Assembly (NCBI RefSeq): GCF_000238355.1
Contig: NZ_AHCA01000002.1
Coordinates: 248,001 to 312,000, forward strand
Direction of reading: 5' to 3'
DNA from: Pseudoalteromonas haloplanktis ATCC 14393
GTDB taxonomy: Bacteria > Pseudomonadota > Gammaproteobacteria > Enterobacterales > Alteromonadaceae
DNA: 64,000 nt
Below are positions 50,934 to 60,691 of the stretch, piece after piece (the first letter of the stretch is position 1; every line of letters starts with the position of its first letter). The position numbers were made by a program, and so were the translations under genes. Under the pieces are notes generated by a model. The model did not search any database, was not told where the DNA came from, and saw nothing but the letters and a program-made list of their open reading frames with translations.

Positions 50934-52025
50934 TTAAAACGCTAACTTCACATACCAATTCACATTGGCATAATAGGCTTTATCGATATCAATATTATCG
51001 GTTTGTATATTTAAGCCAAAATAATCATTTTCGATACCAAGCAAAAAGGCTTCGCTATTTGTTTCATAACCACCGATCATCGCCCAATGGTCCCAAAAGT
51101 GCATGCGTCCTTTTAATTGTGAAAAGGTATCTTGATCAAACCGCTTCACCATCAGCTCTGTTGAGAATAAATCATTGATACGATAATCCGCATAGACTTT
51201 AATTCGTACTGGCATGTCGAACTTATGCGTGACTTCATTACCATATTCGGAGGTTGCTAAACGAATTGTAGGCTCTGTGACGATATCCCCTGCGTCATTT
51301 TCGGTAAACGGTACTTCAGTGGTGTAACCTGTCACGAAACCACTTTGCTCATACTCTGCTTCGTAAAATAAATCTTGTGCGAGTACACCGAAAATTAGAT
51401 CTTGATTTACTTTCCATTGTGCTGCGAGATCAAGGCTGTAGCCTAACCCCGATGGGTTTTCATCTGGGGTAAATCGTTTAAATAAGATGTCTTTTGAGAA
51501 GTAATAATCAACCGTTAATGCTCCTTGGATTTCATCACTGAATACTTGTCCTTTCACATTAGCGTCCTGATAGTGTGTACTGGCAAAAACACTTAATTTC
51601 GGTGTTATGGTCAACGCATCTGATTGTAAAAATTTAAAATCATAAGAGAAAAACACCCCATTACTGGTTGCTTGCTTACCATCTAAATCATAGGTGTAAT
51701 GCCTATCTTCAAAAGGCAAATCATTTTTTTCAGTATGCAGATATAAAGCAGTATCAGGATCAAAATTTAAAACATAGTCAAAGCGACTTTGAAACCCGAG
51801 CTTAAAATTACCGTAACCAACGCCTAGCTCAAATATATTATAAGTAAATGCGCTATCCCCTGATGTAAGTGGCGCATCAAAGTCATCAATAAATGCAGTT
51901 ACAGGCTGTGCTTCAGTATAAACTTCGGAGTCAAACGTGGTAAAGATCTGAAATTGGTCTTGTGCGTGAATAGCTGGGGTTATTAATAATGTGGACAATC
52001 CTACCGTGAGAATTTTTTTTTTCAT
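50934..52025 (-). CDS. Probable outer-membrane beta-barrel protein, 363 aa
   Basis: Signal peptide LTVGLSTLLITPAIHAQDQ, then many amphipathic strands with aromatic ends: FELGVGYGNFKLGFQSRFDY, GVFFSYDFKFLQSDALTITP, LGYSLDLAAQWKVNQDLIFG. The last residues are NVNWYVKLAF, with the terminal Phe typical of barrel proteins inserted by BAM. No specific family was recognised. It sits between two related lipoprotein genes, separated from the first by a strong hairpin and from the second by 9 bp. A role as the outer-membrane partner of those lipoproteins is inference. Confidence 0.75.
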   Translation of the reverse strand: MKKKILTVGLSTLLITPAIHAQDQFQIFTTFDSEVYTEAQPVTAFIDDFDAPLTSGDSAFTYNIFELGVGYGNFKLGFQSRFDYVLNFDPDTALYLHTEKNDLPFEDRHYTYDLDGKQATSNGVFFSYDFKFLQSDALTITPKLSVFASTHYQDANVKGQVFSDEIQGALTVDYYFSKDILFKRFTPDENPSGLGYSLDLAAQWKVNQDLIFGVLAQDLFYEAEYEQSGFVTGYTTEVPFTENDAGDIVTEPTIRLATSEYGNEVTHKFDMPVRIKVYADYRINDLFSTELMVKRFDQDTFSQLKGRMHFWDHWAMIGGYETNSEAFLLGIENDYFGLNIQTDNIDIDKAYYANVNWYVKLAF

Positions 52026-52048
52026 ACTTTTTTCACTTGTTATTATTT

Positions 52049-52075
52049 AAGAGGGAGAGTGATCCTCTCCCTCTT
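52049..52075 (-). terminator. Strong stem-loop between the 1033-aa lipoprotein and barrel genes
   Basis: Perfect 11-bp inverted repeat AAGAGGGAGAG / CTCTCCCTCTT with a 5-nt loop in the 59-bp gap. On the minus strand it is followed by AAATAATAAC, a weak tail, so partial termination or 3'-end protection of the first gene's mRNA is more likely than full termination. Confidence 0.6.
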
Positions 52076-52084
52076 ATTTTTACG

Positions 52085-55000
52085 TTACTTAGATGAATCT
52101 AAGAAAGTAATATCTGTATATTCGATAACTTCACCATCGATATATTCAACAGAAATACCATTGGTAATTTCTGTAACAGTACCAAATTTCATCATAGCAC
52201 CTGCAAAATTAGCATCTACGCTACCCATGAAGTCTTCGCCTTCTTCAGCCATTAATGACAACTTGTAACCAGTGCCGTTATGCAGCTCTACATCGACAGC
52301 ATAAATGTCGTCTTCGTTAGCCCAATTTAGTGATAAATTAGCTGTAAAGTCAACTTCGCTGGTAACCCCTTTTGCTGTAATTGTCGCAAGCTCAGTAATA
52401 TCTGCACCCGTGATGCTCAATGTACCAATAAAACCAGAATCACCGTCAACAATTTCTACACGACTCCAACCGTCTACCGATAGCACTTTACCGTCAATTG
52501 CAGTGTCCGCTGTGATTTTATCTTCAAAGTTAATGACTAAACATGAGTCAGACGCATCTTTGTTTATTTGGCCATTATTAGCTTCAACACAGTTATCTAA
52601 TGCAAGCTCCATATCAGCTAAAGTTTCAATGTGAACTTTCGCACCATCAACAGTTTCAATCATGCCACCAAACGCAAATACAAGCGCTTTATTGTTAGCC
52701 GAGCCACTGACAGTGATCATTTCATTTGTTTGGGTATTAACAAGATCCAATACTAATTCGTTTTTATCAAAACTGTATGTCCAATCTGGGTAACGAGTAG
52801 AAACAACATCTGTACCTTCCTCGCCTAGATCCCAAGCTTCTGTCAGTACATCATAAATAATTTCTGCTGTATCAAATAATGCTTGACCACCAGTCTTCGT
52901 TACTAATGTTGCATTTTCAACCGTTGAAGTGCCAGCTTTAACCTCAACTAATAGCTCATATTTTTCAATCGTTGATTGCGCGCTTGCTTTTAGAGTAGCA
53001 GCTGTATTTAAAGCGCTTGCTGCTTCTGTGGTTACAGTTTCAGCAAAGTTGGTATTATCTGTTGCAGAAGTCAGTAAGTTATTTGCTAAGTCTTTATCTG
53101 CTTGTTCAGAAGCGATAGCTAGCAACGCGTTTGCAGCTAATGTTGCTTGATTGGCAGCAAGTGTTAACGTTTCTGCACTTGCAACAGCCATATTTGCAGC
53201 TGTGATGGCCTCTTCTGCAGAGTTTAATGCAAGCTCAGCATTTTCTTTCGTGTCTACCATAGCAGCTTCAACTGCAATTAAAGCGACTTCTAAGCTAGAC
53301 TGCGTTACAGACACTGCATCTTTTGCAGAAACTAACTCCTCTGTCGCGGTAGTTACATTATTCTTCGCCACTTCAATAGCTAAACCTAAAGCAGCAACCG
53401 CCTCATCTGAGCGAGTTTCTTCAGCTTCAATACCTGTAATAAGTGTATTTACTGCATCAACTTGTGTTTGAATAGCTGTTTGTAACGCTGCAGCATCGCT
53501 CTTAAGTTGACTGTAATCTTCATCATTTAGCGCAGCGGCAGAAGCAACAATTGCTTGTGCAGTTACTGTCGCAGTAGCTAGTTCAGTTTTTAATGTGGTT
53601 AAGGCCGCCTTTGTACCCGCAAGAGCAAATACATTTTCACTATAAGTAAGTACTTGATCAGTGGTGTCTAGACCTAAGTCACCTAACGCTTTAACCCTAG
53701 CCACTTTATCTACACCGATAGATATCGTTTCATTATTTTGTACAAGTGCATTATTAAAAGTAACTATTTGTGCATTTAGCTCTGCCGCTAATTTAGCTTC
53801 AAGATCCTCGCCGTCACCGTCACCGTCACCGTCACCGTCACCGTCACAATCTGTCTCACATGGAACTAAAGTGTCAACTACCTCTTTTGCAACTTCGCCT
53901 AAATCTTCGTCAATACCAGCATCTTCAGCTTGCTTTTTAAGTTCTTCAACAGCCTTAGTTGCTTTTTCTTTTAATTTAGCTATTGCTTCAGGATCATCAG
54001 CAATACCAAGGTTCTCTGCAACTTGTGCAAATGCTTCATTAATACCTTCGCCGGTAATAATCGCAGCAAAAATAAGGCTTGTATTCTCTACAGCTTTAGT
54101 AAGTTCAGTTGCAATATTTTTAATTATTTCATCATCACTGTCAGTGAGTGTACCGTCCTGAACTGCTGCTGATAGATTACTGATAATTTCAGCTAAAGAG
54201 CCATTAGTGCCAGAACCTGAAATGAACTGTAATGAAACCGCCGTTTGCACTAACAACATTGTTGCAGTATCCAGGGAGTCGCCTTCACCTAAATCGCTAA
54301 AATCGACTGCACCACCAAGTGAAATATCACCCGTTAACGCCGCTACTTTTATCGCAGCATCCTCACCTAATATTTGTACAAGTGTTTTTAAGCTTGCTGC
54401 GGCAATTGCTTCATCTGAGACTGCTGAGCCATCTTTAGCTCCATCTAACAGCATTTTTGCAGCAATACTGGTGTAAAGAGTCACATTGGCAAAGTAGTGC
54501 TTAACACCTGTGCCATCTCCATCAGCAAAACTTGGCCCACGCAAATTGCTAGCAGCCGCTGTTGTTGGTGCTTTGATAAACTTAACAACTTGTAACTCAA
54601 GATCGTCTTTATACCACTCGCCGAAATCAATGCTACTATCGCCATTGTTAACCATACCTGCCACATCAGACATTTCAGGGGCACTATCATAATCACCACA
54701 CCCTGTGAATGAATCGCACTTCACCATACTGTCATCACCTTCTTTAGAAGTGCTAACCGTAATATAAAGTGGCCCTGTAAAATCGTCTTCAAGATAAATG
54801 CTATACCCGCCTGAGGCTGAGGTCATAGCATCTGCTGGATTCTCAGCAGTTAGCATTGCGAGTGCTTTAGCATCTGCATCTGCTTGTGAAGTCGTCGACT
54901 CAGCAGAATAAGTGGCATCGGTTGTGGCTTCTAAACGAAATGCAACCGGTACAGATTCACCAGCATCATTTAACGTTGACACTGACACGACTGCATTTTT

Positions 55001-55186
55001 CAACGAACCTTTAACGGCTTTGCCTGATATTTGAGTATTGAAGTCAGTACTTACCTCTCCTTTATAGACAGTAACTGGATCAGGTGTGTATTTATTATTA
55101 TCATTATCTGAACCACAACCAGTTAAGCCGAGTGTCAATGCAACCGAAGCCGCAATTGGGGTAAACTTTATTATTCTTTTCGCCAT
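52085..55186 (-). CDS. Large lipoprotein of unknown function, 1033 aa
   Basis: Not recognised as a known family. The lipobox is LTLGLTGCGSDND (Cys24). An N-terminal domain of about 370 residues includes MVKCDSFTGCGDYD near 157 and NNGDSSIDFGEWYKDDLEL. A (Asp-Gly)6 linker follows PCETDC at about 450. Residues about 470-770 are Ala-rich and Glu/Asp/Lys/Asn-rich with few Gly or Pro, predicted long coiled coil. The C-terminal 250 residues are beta-rich (SGSANNKALVFAFGGMIETV onwards). Start has an AAGGAG site. The 420 bp ahead of it is free of genes and must hold the promoter. It probably leads the operon with the barrel and 624-aa lipoprotein. Confidence 0.78.
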   Translation of the reverse strand: MAKRIIKFTPIAASVALTLGLTGCGSDNDNNKYTPDPVTVYKGEVSTDFNTQISGKAVKGSLKNAVVSVSTLNDAGESVPVAFRLEATTDATYSAESTTSQADADAKALAMLTAENPADAMTSASGGYSIYLEDDFTGPLYITVSTSKEGDDSMVKCDSFTGCGDYDSAPEMSDVAGMVNNGDSSIDFGEWYKDDLELQVVKFIKAPTTAAASNLRGPSFADGDGTGVKHYFANVTLYTSIAAKMLLDGAKDGSAVSDEAIAAASLKTLVQILGEDAAIKVAALTGDISLGGAVDFSDLGEGDSLDTATMLLVQTAVSLQFISGSGTNGSLAEIISNLSAAVQDGTLTDSDDEIIKNIATELTKAVENTSLIFAAIITGEGINEAFAQVAENLGIADDPEAIAKLKEKATKAVEELKKQAEDAGIDEDLGEVAKEVVDTLVPCETDCDGDGDGDGDGDGEDLEAKLAAELNAQIVTFNNALVQNNETISIGVDKVARVKALGDLGLDTTDQVLTYSENVFALAGTKAALTTLKTELATATVTAQAIVASAAALNDEDYSQLKSDAAALQTAIQTQVDAVNTLITGIEAEETRSDEAVAALGLAIEVAKNNVTTATEELVSAKDAVSVTQSSLEVALIAVEAAMVDTKENAELALNSAEEAITAANMAVASAETLTLAANQATLAANALLAIASEQADKDLANNLLTSATDNTNFAETVTTEAASALNTAATLKASAQSTIEKYELLVEVKAGTSTVENATLVTKTGGQALFDTAEIIYDVLTEAWDLGEEGTDVVSTRYPDWTYSFDKNELVLDLVNTQTNEMITVSGSANNKALVFAFGGMIETVDGAKVHIETLADMELALDNCVEANNGQINKDASDSCLVINFEDKITADTAIDGKVLSVDGWSRVEIVDGDSGFIGTLSITGADITELATITAKGVTSEVDFTANLSLNWANEDDIYAVDVELHNGTGYKLSLMAEEGEDFMGSVDANFAGAMMKFGTVTEITNGISVEYIDGEVIEYTDITFLDSSK
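53811..53846. repeat. In-frame hexanucleotide array, six copies, encoding (Asp-Gly)6
   Basis: Six perfect copies of CCGTCA on the plus strand, GACGGT units in the coding sense of the 1033-aa lipoprotein. It encodes the acidic linker between the N-terminal domain and the coiled coil. A perfect short repeat in a coding frame can vary in length without frameshift. Confidence 0.95.
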
Positions 55187-55607
55187 GAAAATCTCCTTGA
55201 GTGCTTGTTAGCAAGTATCATTACTAAAACGTAGCCTACATTATTATCAACAGTCATTTAAGTTAAAATTATGTATCAGTCTGTATCAAAACCACCTAGT
55301 AAACTACATTTGTTATTACATGTTATCAACTTACCACCAATATATGACAATAAATGGAAAAATGTAATTTTAATTATCCGCAGGTAAGTTTAACGAGATA
55401 AATGCATCACATCGTCACGAATGAAAATAAAACACTTAACAAACAAATAGTTAGGGATTAAGTTTGAATTATTCGGGTGTAGAATGAGCAGACAGATCAG
55501 TGAATTGTTAACCGGTTGATACAAATACATACAAAACCGTTTACATTTTTTCACACAAAGATAGGGACAAAAGTGGCTTGACAGCCACTTTCTAATTTAT
55601 TTATCGC
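55187..55607. other. 421-bp non-coding region between the lipoprotein operon and prpF
   Basis: AT-rich gap with no gene. It must hold the promoter for the lipoprotein operon (minus) and the 3' end of prpF. No known RNA, terminator or operator was recognised with confidence. Confidence 0.5.
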
Positions 55608-56783
55608 TTAATTAACCGCTGGCACCCGAACAACCCCTTCCATAAGTACCCGTGCGCTTCGGCTCATGCTGGCTTTTGTTACTTGCCAATTACCTTCAAT
55701 TAACTCAGCTTTAGCGCCAACTTTTAAAGTGCCTGAAGGGTGACCAAAGTTCACTTCATTGATTTGACCACCACCAGCGGCCGCATTCACTAACGTGCCA
55801 TTTATTGCAGCCGCCGCACCAATTGCCACGGCTGCAGTCCCCATCATGGCATGATGCAGCTTGCCCATTGACATTGCGCGCACGACTAAATCAATAGTAT
55901 CGTGGTGAATTTCTTTCCCACTTGAGGCAACATAAGTCTTGGCTTTGTTCACAAACGCCACTTTAGGTGTATGCTGACGAGCAGCGGCTTCACTAATATG
56001 CTTGATCAACCCCATTTTCACCGACCCATGGGCACGGATAGATTCAAGTTTAGCCAAAGCCTGCGGATCATTGTTTATATCATCTTGCAACTCTGTCCCG
56101 GTATAGCCAATATCTTGTGCATTAACAAATATGGTCGGAATACCTGCATTGATCATGGTCGCCTTTAGTACGCCAAATTCAGGGACTTCAAGTTCATCAA
56201 CCAGATTACCGGTAGGAAATAACGCGCCATCACCATCGGCAGGATCCATAAACTCAAGTTTTACTTCTGCGGCGGGAAATGTCACACCATCAAGTTCAAA
56301 ATCACCCGTTTCTTGCACTTCACCATTACTTATAGGCACATGCACTAAAATGCTTTTTTTAATATTCGCTTGCCACACTCTTACGATAGCAATACCATTT
56401 TTTGGAATGCGCGTACTATCAACAAGGCCATTGCTAATTGCAAAAGCTCCCACTGCTGAGGTTAAATTACCGCAGTTACCGCTGAAATCTACAAAAGGTT
56501 TATCAATGGCCACTTGGCCGAATAAGTAATCTACATCGTGCTCAGGCTGGTCACTTTTACTTAAAATGACCGTTTTGCTGGTGCTTGATGTGGCGCCGCC
56601 CATACCGTCCGTTTGTTTACCATACGGATCTGGACTGCCAATTACCCGAAGTAACAAGTCATCCCGCGCTGAGCCTGCCACTTGTGCGGCCTCTGGCAAA
56701 TCAGTTAAATTAAAAAACACCCCTTTACTGGTGCCGCCGCGCATATAGGTTGCCGGCACTTTAATTTGTGGTTTAAATGTCAT
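55608..56783 (-). CDS. prpF: 2-methylaconitate cis-trans isomerase PrpF
   Basis: Isomerises 2-methylaconitate in the AcnD-dependent methylcitrate cycle. 391 aa. Motifs: VPATYMRGGTSKGVFFNL at the N-terminus, IGSPDPYGKQTDGMGGATSS, and NCGNLTSAVGAFAI with the active-site cysteine; a diaminopimelate epimerase-like fold. It begins 9 bp after acnD and is the last gene of the operon. Confidence 0.96.
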   Translation of the reverse strand: MTFKPQIKVPATYMRGGTSKGVFFNLTDLPEAAQVAGSARDDLLLRVIGSPDPYGKQTDGMGGATSSTSKTVILSKSDQPEHDVDYLFGQVAIDKPFVDFSGNCGNLTSAVGAFAISNGLVDSTRIPKNGIAIVRVWQANIKKSILVHVPISNGEVQETGDFELDGVTFPAAEVKLEFMDPADGDGALFPTGNLVDELEVPEFGVLKATMINAGIPTIFVNAQDIGYTGTELQDDINNDPQALAKLESIRAHGSVKMGLIKHISEAAARQHTPKVAFVNKAKTYVASSGKEIHHDTIDLVVRAMSMGKLHHAMMGTAAVAIGAAAAINGTLVNAAAGGGQINEVNFGHPSGTLKVGAKAELIEGNWQVTKASMSRSARVLMEGVVRVPAVN

Positions 56784-56792
56784 AACTGTTCC

Positions 56793-59399
56793 TTATGCGC
56801 TTTGCGTGGCTTCTAAAAAATCTTGTGCAAAGCGTTGTAAAACACCGCCTGCAGCATAAATAGATAGCTCTTCTTGAGTATCTATACGGCATTTTGTTGG
56901 CACTGTAAGTACTTCGCCATCTACGCGAGTGATAATTAAATTAACACTTCCACCTGGGGTGAGTTCCCCTGCTACGTCATAGCTTTCACTGCCATCGAGT
57001 TTTAATGTTTTACGTGTTGTGCCCGCTTTAAACTCAAGGGGTAAAACTCCCATGCCAATTAAATTTGTACGGTGGATACGTTCAAACCCTTCCGCAGCAA
57101 TGACTTCAACACCTGCTAAACGTACGCCTTTGGCCGCCCAGTCTCGAGATGAACCTTGACCGTAATCTGCACCAGCAATAATAATTAACGGTTGTTTACG
57201 CTGCATATAGGTTTCAATTGCTTCCCACATTCGCGTAACTGTACCTTCAGGTTCAATACGTGCATAAGAGCCTTGTTTAACTTCACCGTTTTCCATAACC
57301 ATTTCATTGAGTAATTTCGGATTAGCAAAGGTTGCCCGTTGTGCGGTTAAATGATCGCCGCGGTGGGTTGCATATGAGTTAAAGTCTTCTTCTGGCACAC
57401 CCATGTGGGTTAAGTATTCACCCGCAGCGCTACTTGCCATAATCGCGTTTGATGGAGATAAATGATCGGTTGTTATGTTATCGCCAAGTACTGCAAGCGC
57501 ACGCATGCCTTTCATGGTGCGCTCACCAGCAAGCGCCCCTTCCCAATAAGGAGGGCGACGAATATACGTACTTTGCGGGCGCCAATCGTAAAGTGGATCG
57601 TTATCTTCCCCGTAATCTACAGTTAGATTAAACATCGGCTCGTACACTTTTTTAAACTGCTCGGGTTTTACGCTTTGCTTAATAACCGCATCAATTTCTT
57701 CATCCGACGGCCAAATGTCTTTTAAGGTCACGTCATTGCCTTGCTGATCTTTACCCAGTATGTCTTTTTCTATATCAAAACGGATCGTGCCCGCTATGGC
57801 ATAGGCAACAACCAAAGGGGGCGATGCTAAAAACGCTTGTTTAGCATAAGGGTGAATGCGGCCATCAAAATTACGATTACCAGATAAAACCGCTGTTGCG
57901 TATAAATCACGGCTGATGACCTCTTGTTGAATAACTGGATCGAGCGCGCCGCTCATGCCATTACAAGTGGTGCATGCAAAGCCGACAATCCCAAAACCAA
58001 GCTGTTCCAGCTCAGGTAATAACTTGGCATCTTCAAGATACGATTGCACAGCCTTTGAACCTGGCGCTAAAGAGGTTTTAACCCATGGCTTGCGCGTTAA
58101 TCCCTTAGCGTTAGCATTGCGGGCAATTAAGCCTGCGGCGATCACATTACGCGGGTTACTGGTGTTAGTGCAACTGGTAATGGCTGCGATAATACACGCG
58201 CCATCAGGCATTAAACCGTGTTCGTTCTCAACCACACCAGAAATACCCGTTGCCGCTAAATCAGCGGTTGCCACACGACGATGTGGGTTAGAAGGCCCTG
58301 CAATATTGCGCCCTACACTTGATAAATCAAATTTCAATACGCGATCATACTGGGCTGTTTTTAAACTATCGCTCCACAGACCGGTGGTTTTAGCATAGTT
58401 CTCAACCAGCGCTATTTGCTCTTCATCACGCCCTGTCAGGCGTAAATAGTCAATGGTCATTTGGTCGATATAAAACATCGCAGCCGTGGCGCCAAACTCT
58501 GGGGTCATATTTGAAATTGTTGCTCGATCGCCTAATGTAAGCGCATCAGCGCCTTCGCCGTAAAACTCTAAATAGGTCGAAACAACACGTTGCTCACGTA
58601 AAAACTCAGTGATCGCAAGCACGATATCTGTGGCGGTAATACCTGGTTGACGTTTGCCAGTGAGCTCTACCCCAACAATGTCAGGTAAGCGCATAAATGA
58701 TGCGCGGCCAAGCATGACACTTTCTGCTTCCAAACCGCCAACACCAACGGCAATCACCCCTAGCGCATCAACATGCGGCGTGTGACTGTCAGTACCCACT
58801 AAAGTATCTGGGAAGGCAATGCCATCGCGGTTTTGGATCACCGGCGACATTTTTTCAAGGTTGATTTGATGCATAATGCCGTTACCTGGCGGGATCACAT
58901 CAATATTTTTAAAGGCGGTTTTAGTCCAATTAATAAAATGGAAACGGTCGTCGTTACGTCTATCTTCAATGGCACGGTTTTTTGCAAAGGCATCAGGATC
59001 AAAACCGGCGTGCTCTACGGCTAATGAATGATCAACAATTAGTTGGGTTGGCACTACTGGATTTACTTTGGCCGGATCGCCGCCTTTTGCGGCAATGGCA
59101 TCGCGCAGGCCAGCTAAATCAACTAACGCAGTTTGGCCCAAAATATCATGGCAGACGACCCTTGCTGGGTACCATGGAAAATCTAAGTCCTGCTTGCGCT
59201 CTATAATCTGTTTCAGTGCATCATCTAACATAGATGGCTCGCAGCGACGCACTAAGTTCTCTGCTAAAACACGGGATGTATAAGGCAATGTTGCGTATGC
59301 GCCCGGTTTAATAGCATCCACTGCGGCTTGCGTGTCAAAGTAATCAACATTGCTATTTGGTAACGGTTTTCGATATTGAGTGTTATTAATAATGGTCAT
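56793..59399 (-). CDS. acnD: Fe/S-dependent 2-methylisocitrate dehydratase AcnD
   Basis: Dehydrates 2-methylcitrate to 2-methylaconitate. About 868 aa. [4Fe-4S] cysteines are in AAITSCTNTSNPRNVI and FACTTCNGMSGALDP. DTLVGTDSHTPHVDALGV and the C-terminal swivel domain (ADYGQGSSRDWAAKG) are typical of aconitases. Co-occurrence with prpF and absence of prpD identify the AcnD branch. The ATG at 59399 is chosen; twelve upstream in-frame codons do not look like protein. The gap to prpC is about 130 bp. Confidence 0.96.
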   Translation of the reverse strand: MTIINNTQYRKPLPNSNVDYFDTQAAVDAIKPGAYATLPYTSRVLAENLVRRCEPSMLDDALKQIIERKQDLDFPWYPARVVCHDILGQTALVDLAGLRDAIAAKGGDPAKVNPVVPTQLIVDHSLAVEHAGFDPDAFAKNRAIEDRRNDDRFHFINWTKTAFKNIDVIPPGNGIMHQINLEKMSPVIQNRDGIAFPDTLVGTDSHTPHVDALGVIAVGVGGLEAESVMLGRASFMRLPDIVGVELTGKRQPGITATDIVLAITEFLREQRVVSTYLEFYGEGADALTLGDRATISNMTPEFGATAAMFYIDQMTIDYLRLTGRDEEQIALVENYAKTTGLWSDSLKTAQYDRVLKFDLSSVGRNIAGPSNPHRRVATADLAATGISGVVENEHGLMPDGACIIAAITSCTNTSNPRNVIAAGLIARNANAKGLTRKPWVKTSLAPGSKAVQSYLEDAKLLPELEQLGFGIVGFACTTCNGMSGALDPVIQQEVISRDLYATAVLSGNRNFDGRIHPYAKQAFLASPPLVVAYAIAGTIRFDIEKDILGKDQQGNDVTLKDIWPSDEEIDAVIKQSVKPEQFKKVYEPMFNLTVDYGEDNDPLYDWRPQSTYIRRPPYWEGALAGERTMKGMRALAVLGDNITTDHLSPSNAIMASSAAGEYLTHMGVPEEDFNSYATHRGDHLTAQRATFANPKLLNEMVMENGEVKQGSYARIEPEGTVTRMWEAIETYMQRKQPLIIIAGADYGQGSSRDWAAKGVRLAGVEVIAAEGFERIHRTNLIGMGVLPLEFKAGTTRKTLKLDGSESYDVAGELTPGGSVNLIITRVDGEVLTVPTKCRIDTQEELSIYAAGGVLQRFAQDFLEATQSA

Positions 59400-59531
59400 G
59401 GTAAGACTCGCTAAATTGGGTGACGGTGGCTGCACACAGGTAGCGTGTTTAAGGAAAGTTCGAGAAAAACTGTCAGCTCAAGGCTATGTGCAAAAAAGGT
59501 GGGCTCATATCATATGCGCCCACCCAATGTC

Positions 59532-60656
59532 TTAACGTGATTCAATCGGCGTATAGCTACGTGCTTCTGGCCCTGTATAATCTGCACTTGGACGAATAAT
59601 ACGATTATTAGCACGTTGCTCTTTTACATGTGCAGTCCAACCGGTAACACGGCTCATCACAAAGATAGGAGTAAATAATTTCGTTGGGATCCCCATAAAG
59701 TGATAGGCAGAAGCATGGAAAAAGTCAGCATTACAAAATAACTTTTTCTCACGCCACATTACCTCTTCACAGCGCACGGACACAGGATAAAGTACATCGT
59801 CACCCACTTCTGCAGCTAACTTTTCAGACCATTTTTTGATGATCACATTACGTGGATCTGATTCACGGTAAATAGCATGACCAAAGCCCATAATTTTGTC
59901 TTTACGCTCAAGCATGCCCATAATTTCTTGCTCGGCGTGATCAGCATCTTTAAAACCTTCTATCATATCCATGGCGGCTTCATTGGCGCCGCCATGTAAT
60001 GGCCCACGTAAAGTACCAATTGCACCGGTTACACAGGAGTGGATATCAGACAAGGTTGACGCACACACACGACCAGTAAAGGTAGAGGCATTAAACTCAT
60101 GCTCTGCATATAAAATCAGTGACACATTCATCACTTGCGCAAATAATTCAGACGGCGCTTTATCATGTAGCAAAGTTAAAAAGTGCGCGCCCACTGAATC
60201 ATCATCAGTTTGCGTTTCAATGCGCACGCCATCATGAGTGAAGCGATACCAATAACAAATAATACTAGGGAATAGCGCAATCATACGATCAATGGCATCA
60301 TTTGCTTGGCTAAAATCATGTTCCATTTCAAGGTTACCCAACATAGAGCAACCGGTACGCATCACATCCATTGGATGTGCATCTTTTGGAATATTCTCAA
60401 GCACAGTTTTAAGTGCTGTAGGCAAACCACGTAAACTTTTTAATTTAGCTTTATAATTAGCAAGCTCTGTTGCGGTTGGTAATTCACCCCGAGAGAGTAA
60501 AAATGACACTTCTTCAAACTGCGCTTTTTCTGCAAGCTCGCTAATATCATAACCACAATAAGTTAAACCAGAACCTGTTTGCCCTACTGTACATAATGCT
60601 GTTTGACCTGCTACTTGACCACGTAAACCTGCGCCACCTAATGCTTTATCGACCAT
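59532..60656 (-). CDS. prpC: 2-methylcitrate synthase PrpC
   Basis: Condenses propionyl-CoA with oxaloacetate. 374 aa. Citrate-synthase fold motifs: LCTVGQTGSGLTYCGYDI at the N-terminus, HPMDVMRTGCSMLG, GTLRGPLHGGANEAAM and IMGFGHAIYRESDPRN with the catalytic His and Asp regions. The length and the neighbours prpB and acnD favour methylcitrate over housekeeping citrate synthase. Confidence 0.96.
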   Translation of the reverse strand: MVDKALGGAGLRGQVAGQTALCTVGQTGSGLTYCGYDISELAEKAQFEEVSFLLSRGELPTATELANYKAKLKSLRGLPTALKTVLENIPKDAHPMDVMRTGCSMLGNLEMEHDFSQANDAIDRMIALFPSIICYWYRFTHDGVRIETQTDDDSVGAHFLTLLHDKAPSELFAQVMNVSLILYAEHEFNASTFTGRVCASTLSDIHSCVTGAIGTLRGPLHGGANEAAMDMIEGFKDADHAEQEIMGMLERKDKIMGFGHAIYRESDPRNVIIKKWSEKLAAEVGDDVLYPVSVRCEEVMWREKKLFCNADFFHASAYHFMGIPTKLFTPIFVMSRVTGWTAHVKEQRANNRIIRPSADYTGPEARSYTPIESR

Positions 60657-60691
60657 GTGTGTTCTCCTAAATGTTGTTCTTCTAATTGGAA

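Noticed and set aside
53661..54476. Plus-strand open frames antisense to the 1033-aa lipoprotein
   Set aside because: Low-complexity Ser/Ala translation caused by the Ala-rich coiled-coil codons on the other strand; no ribosome sites.
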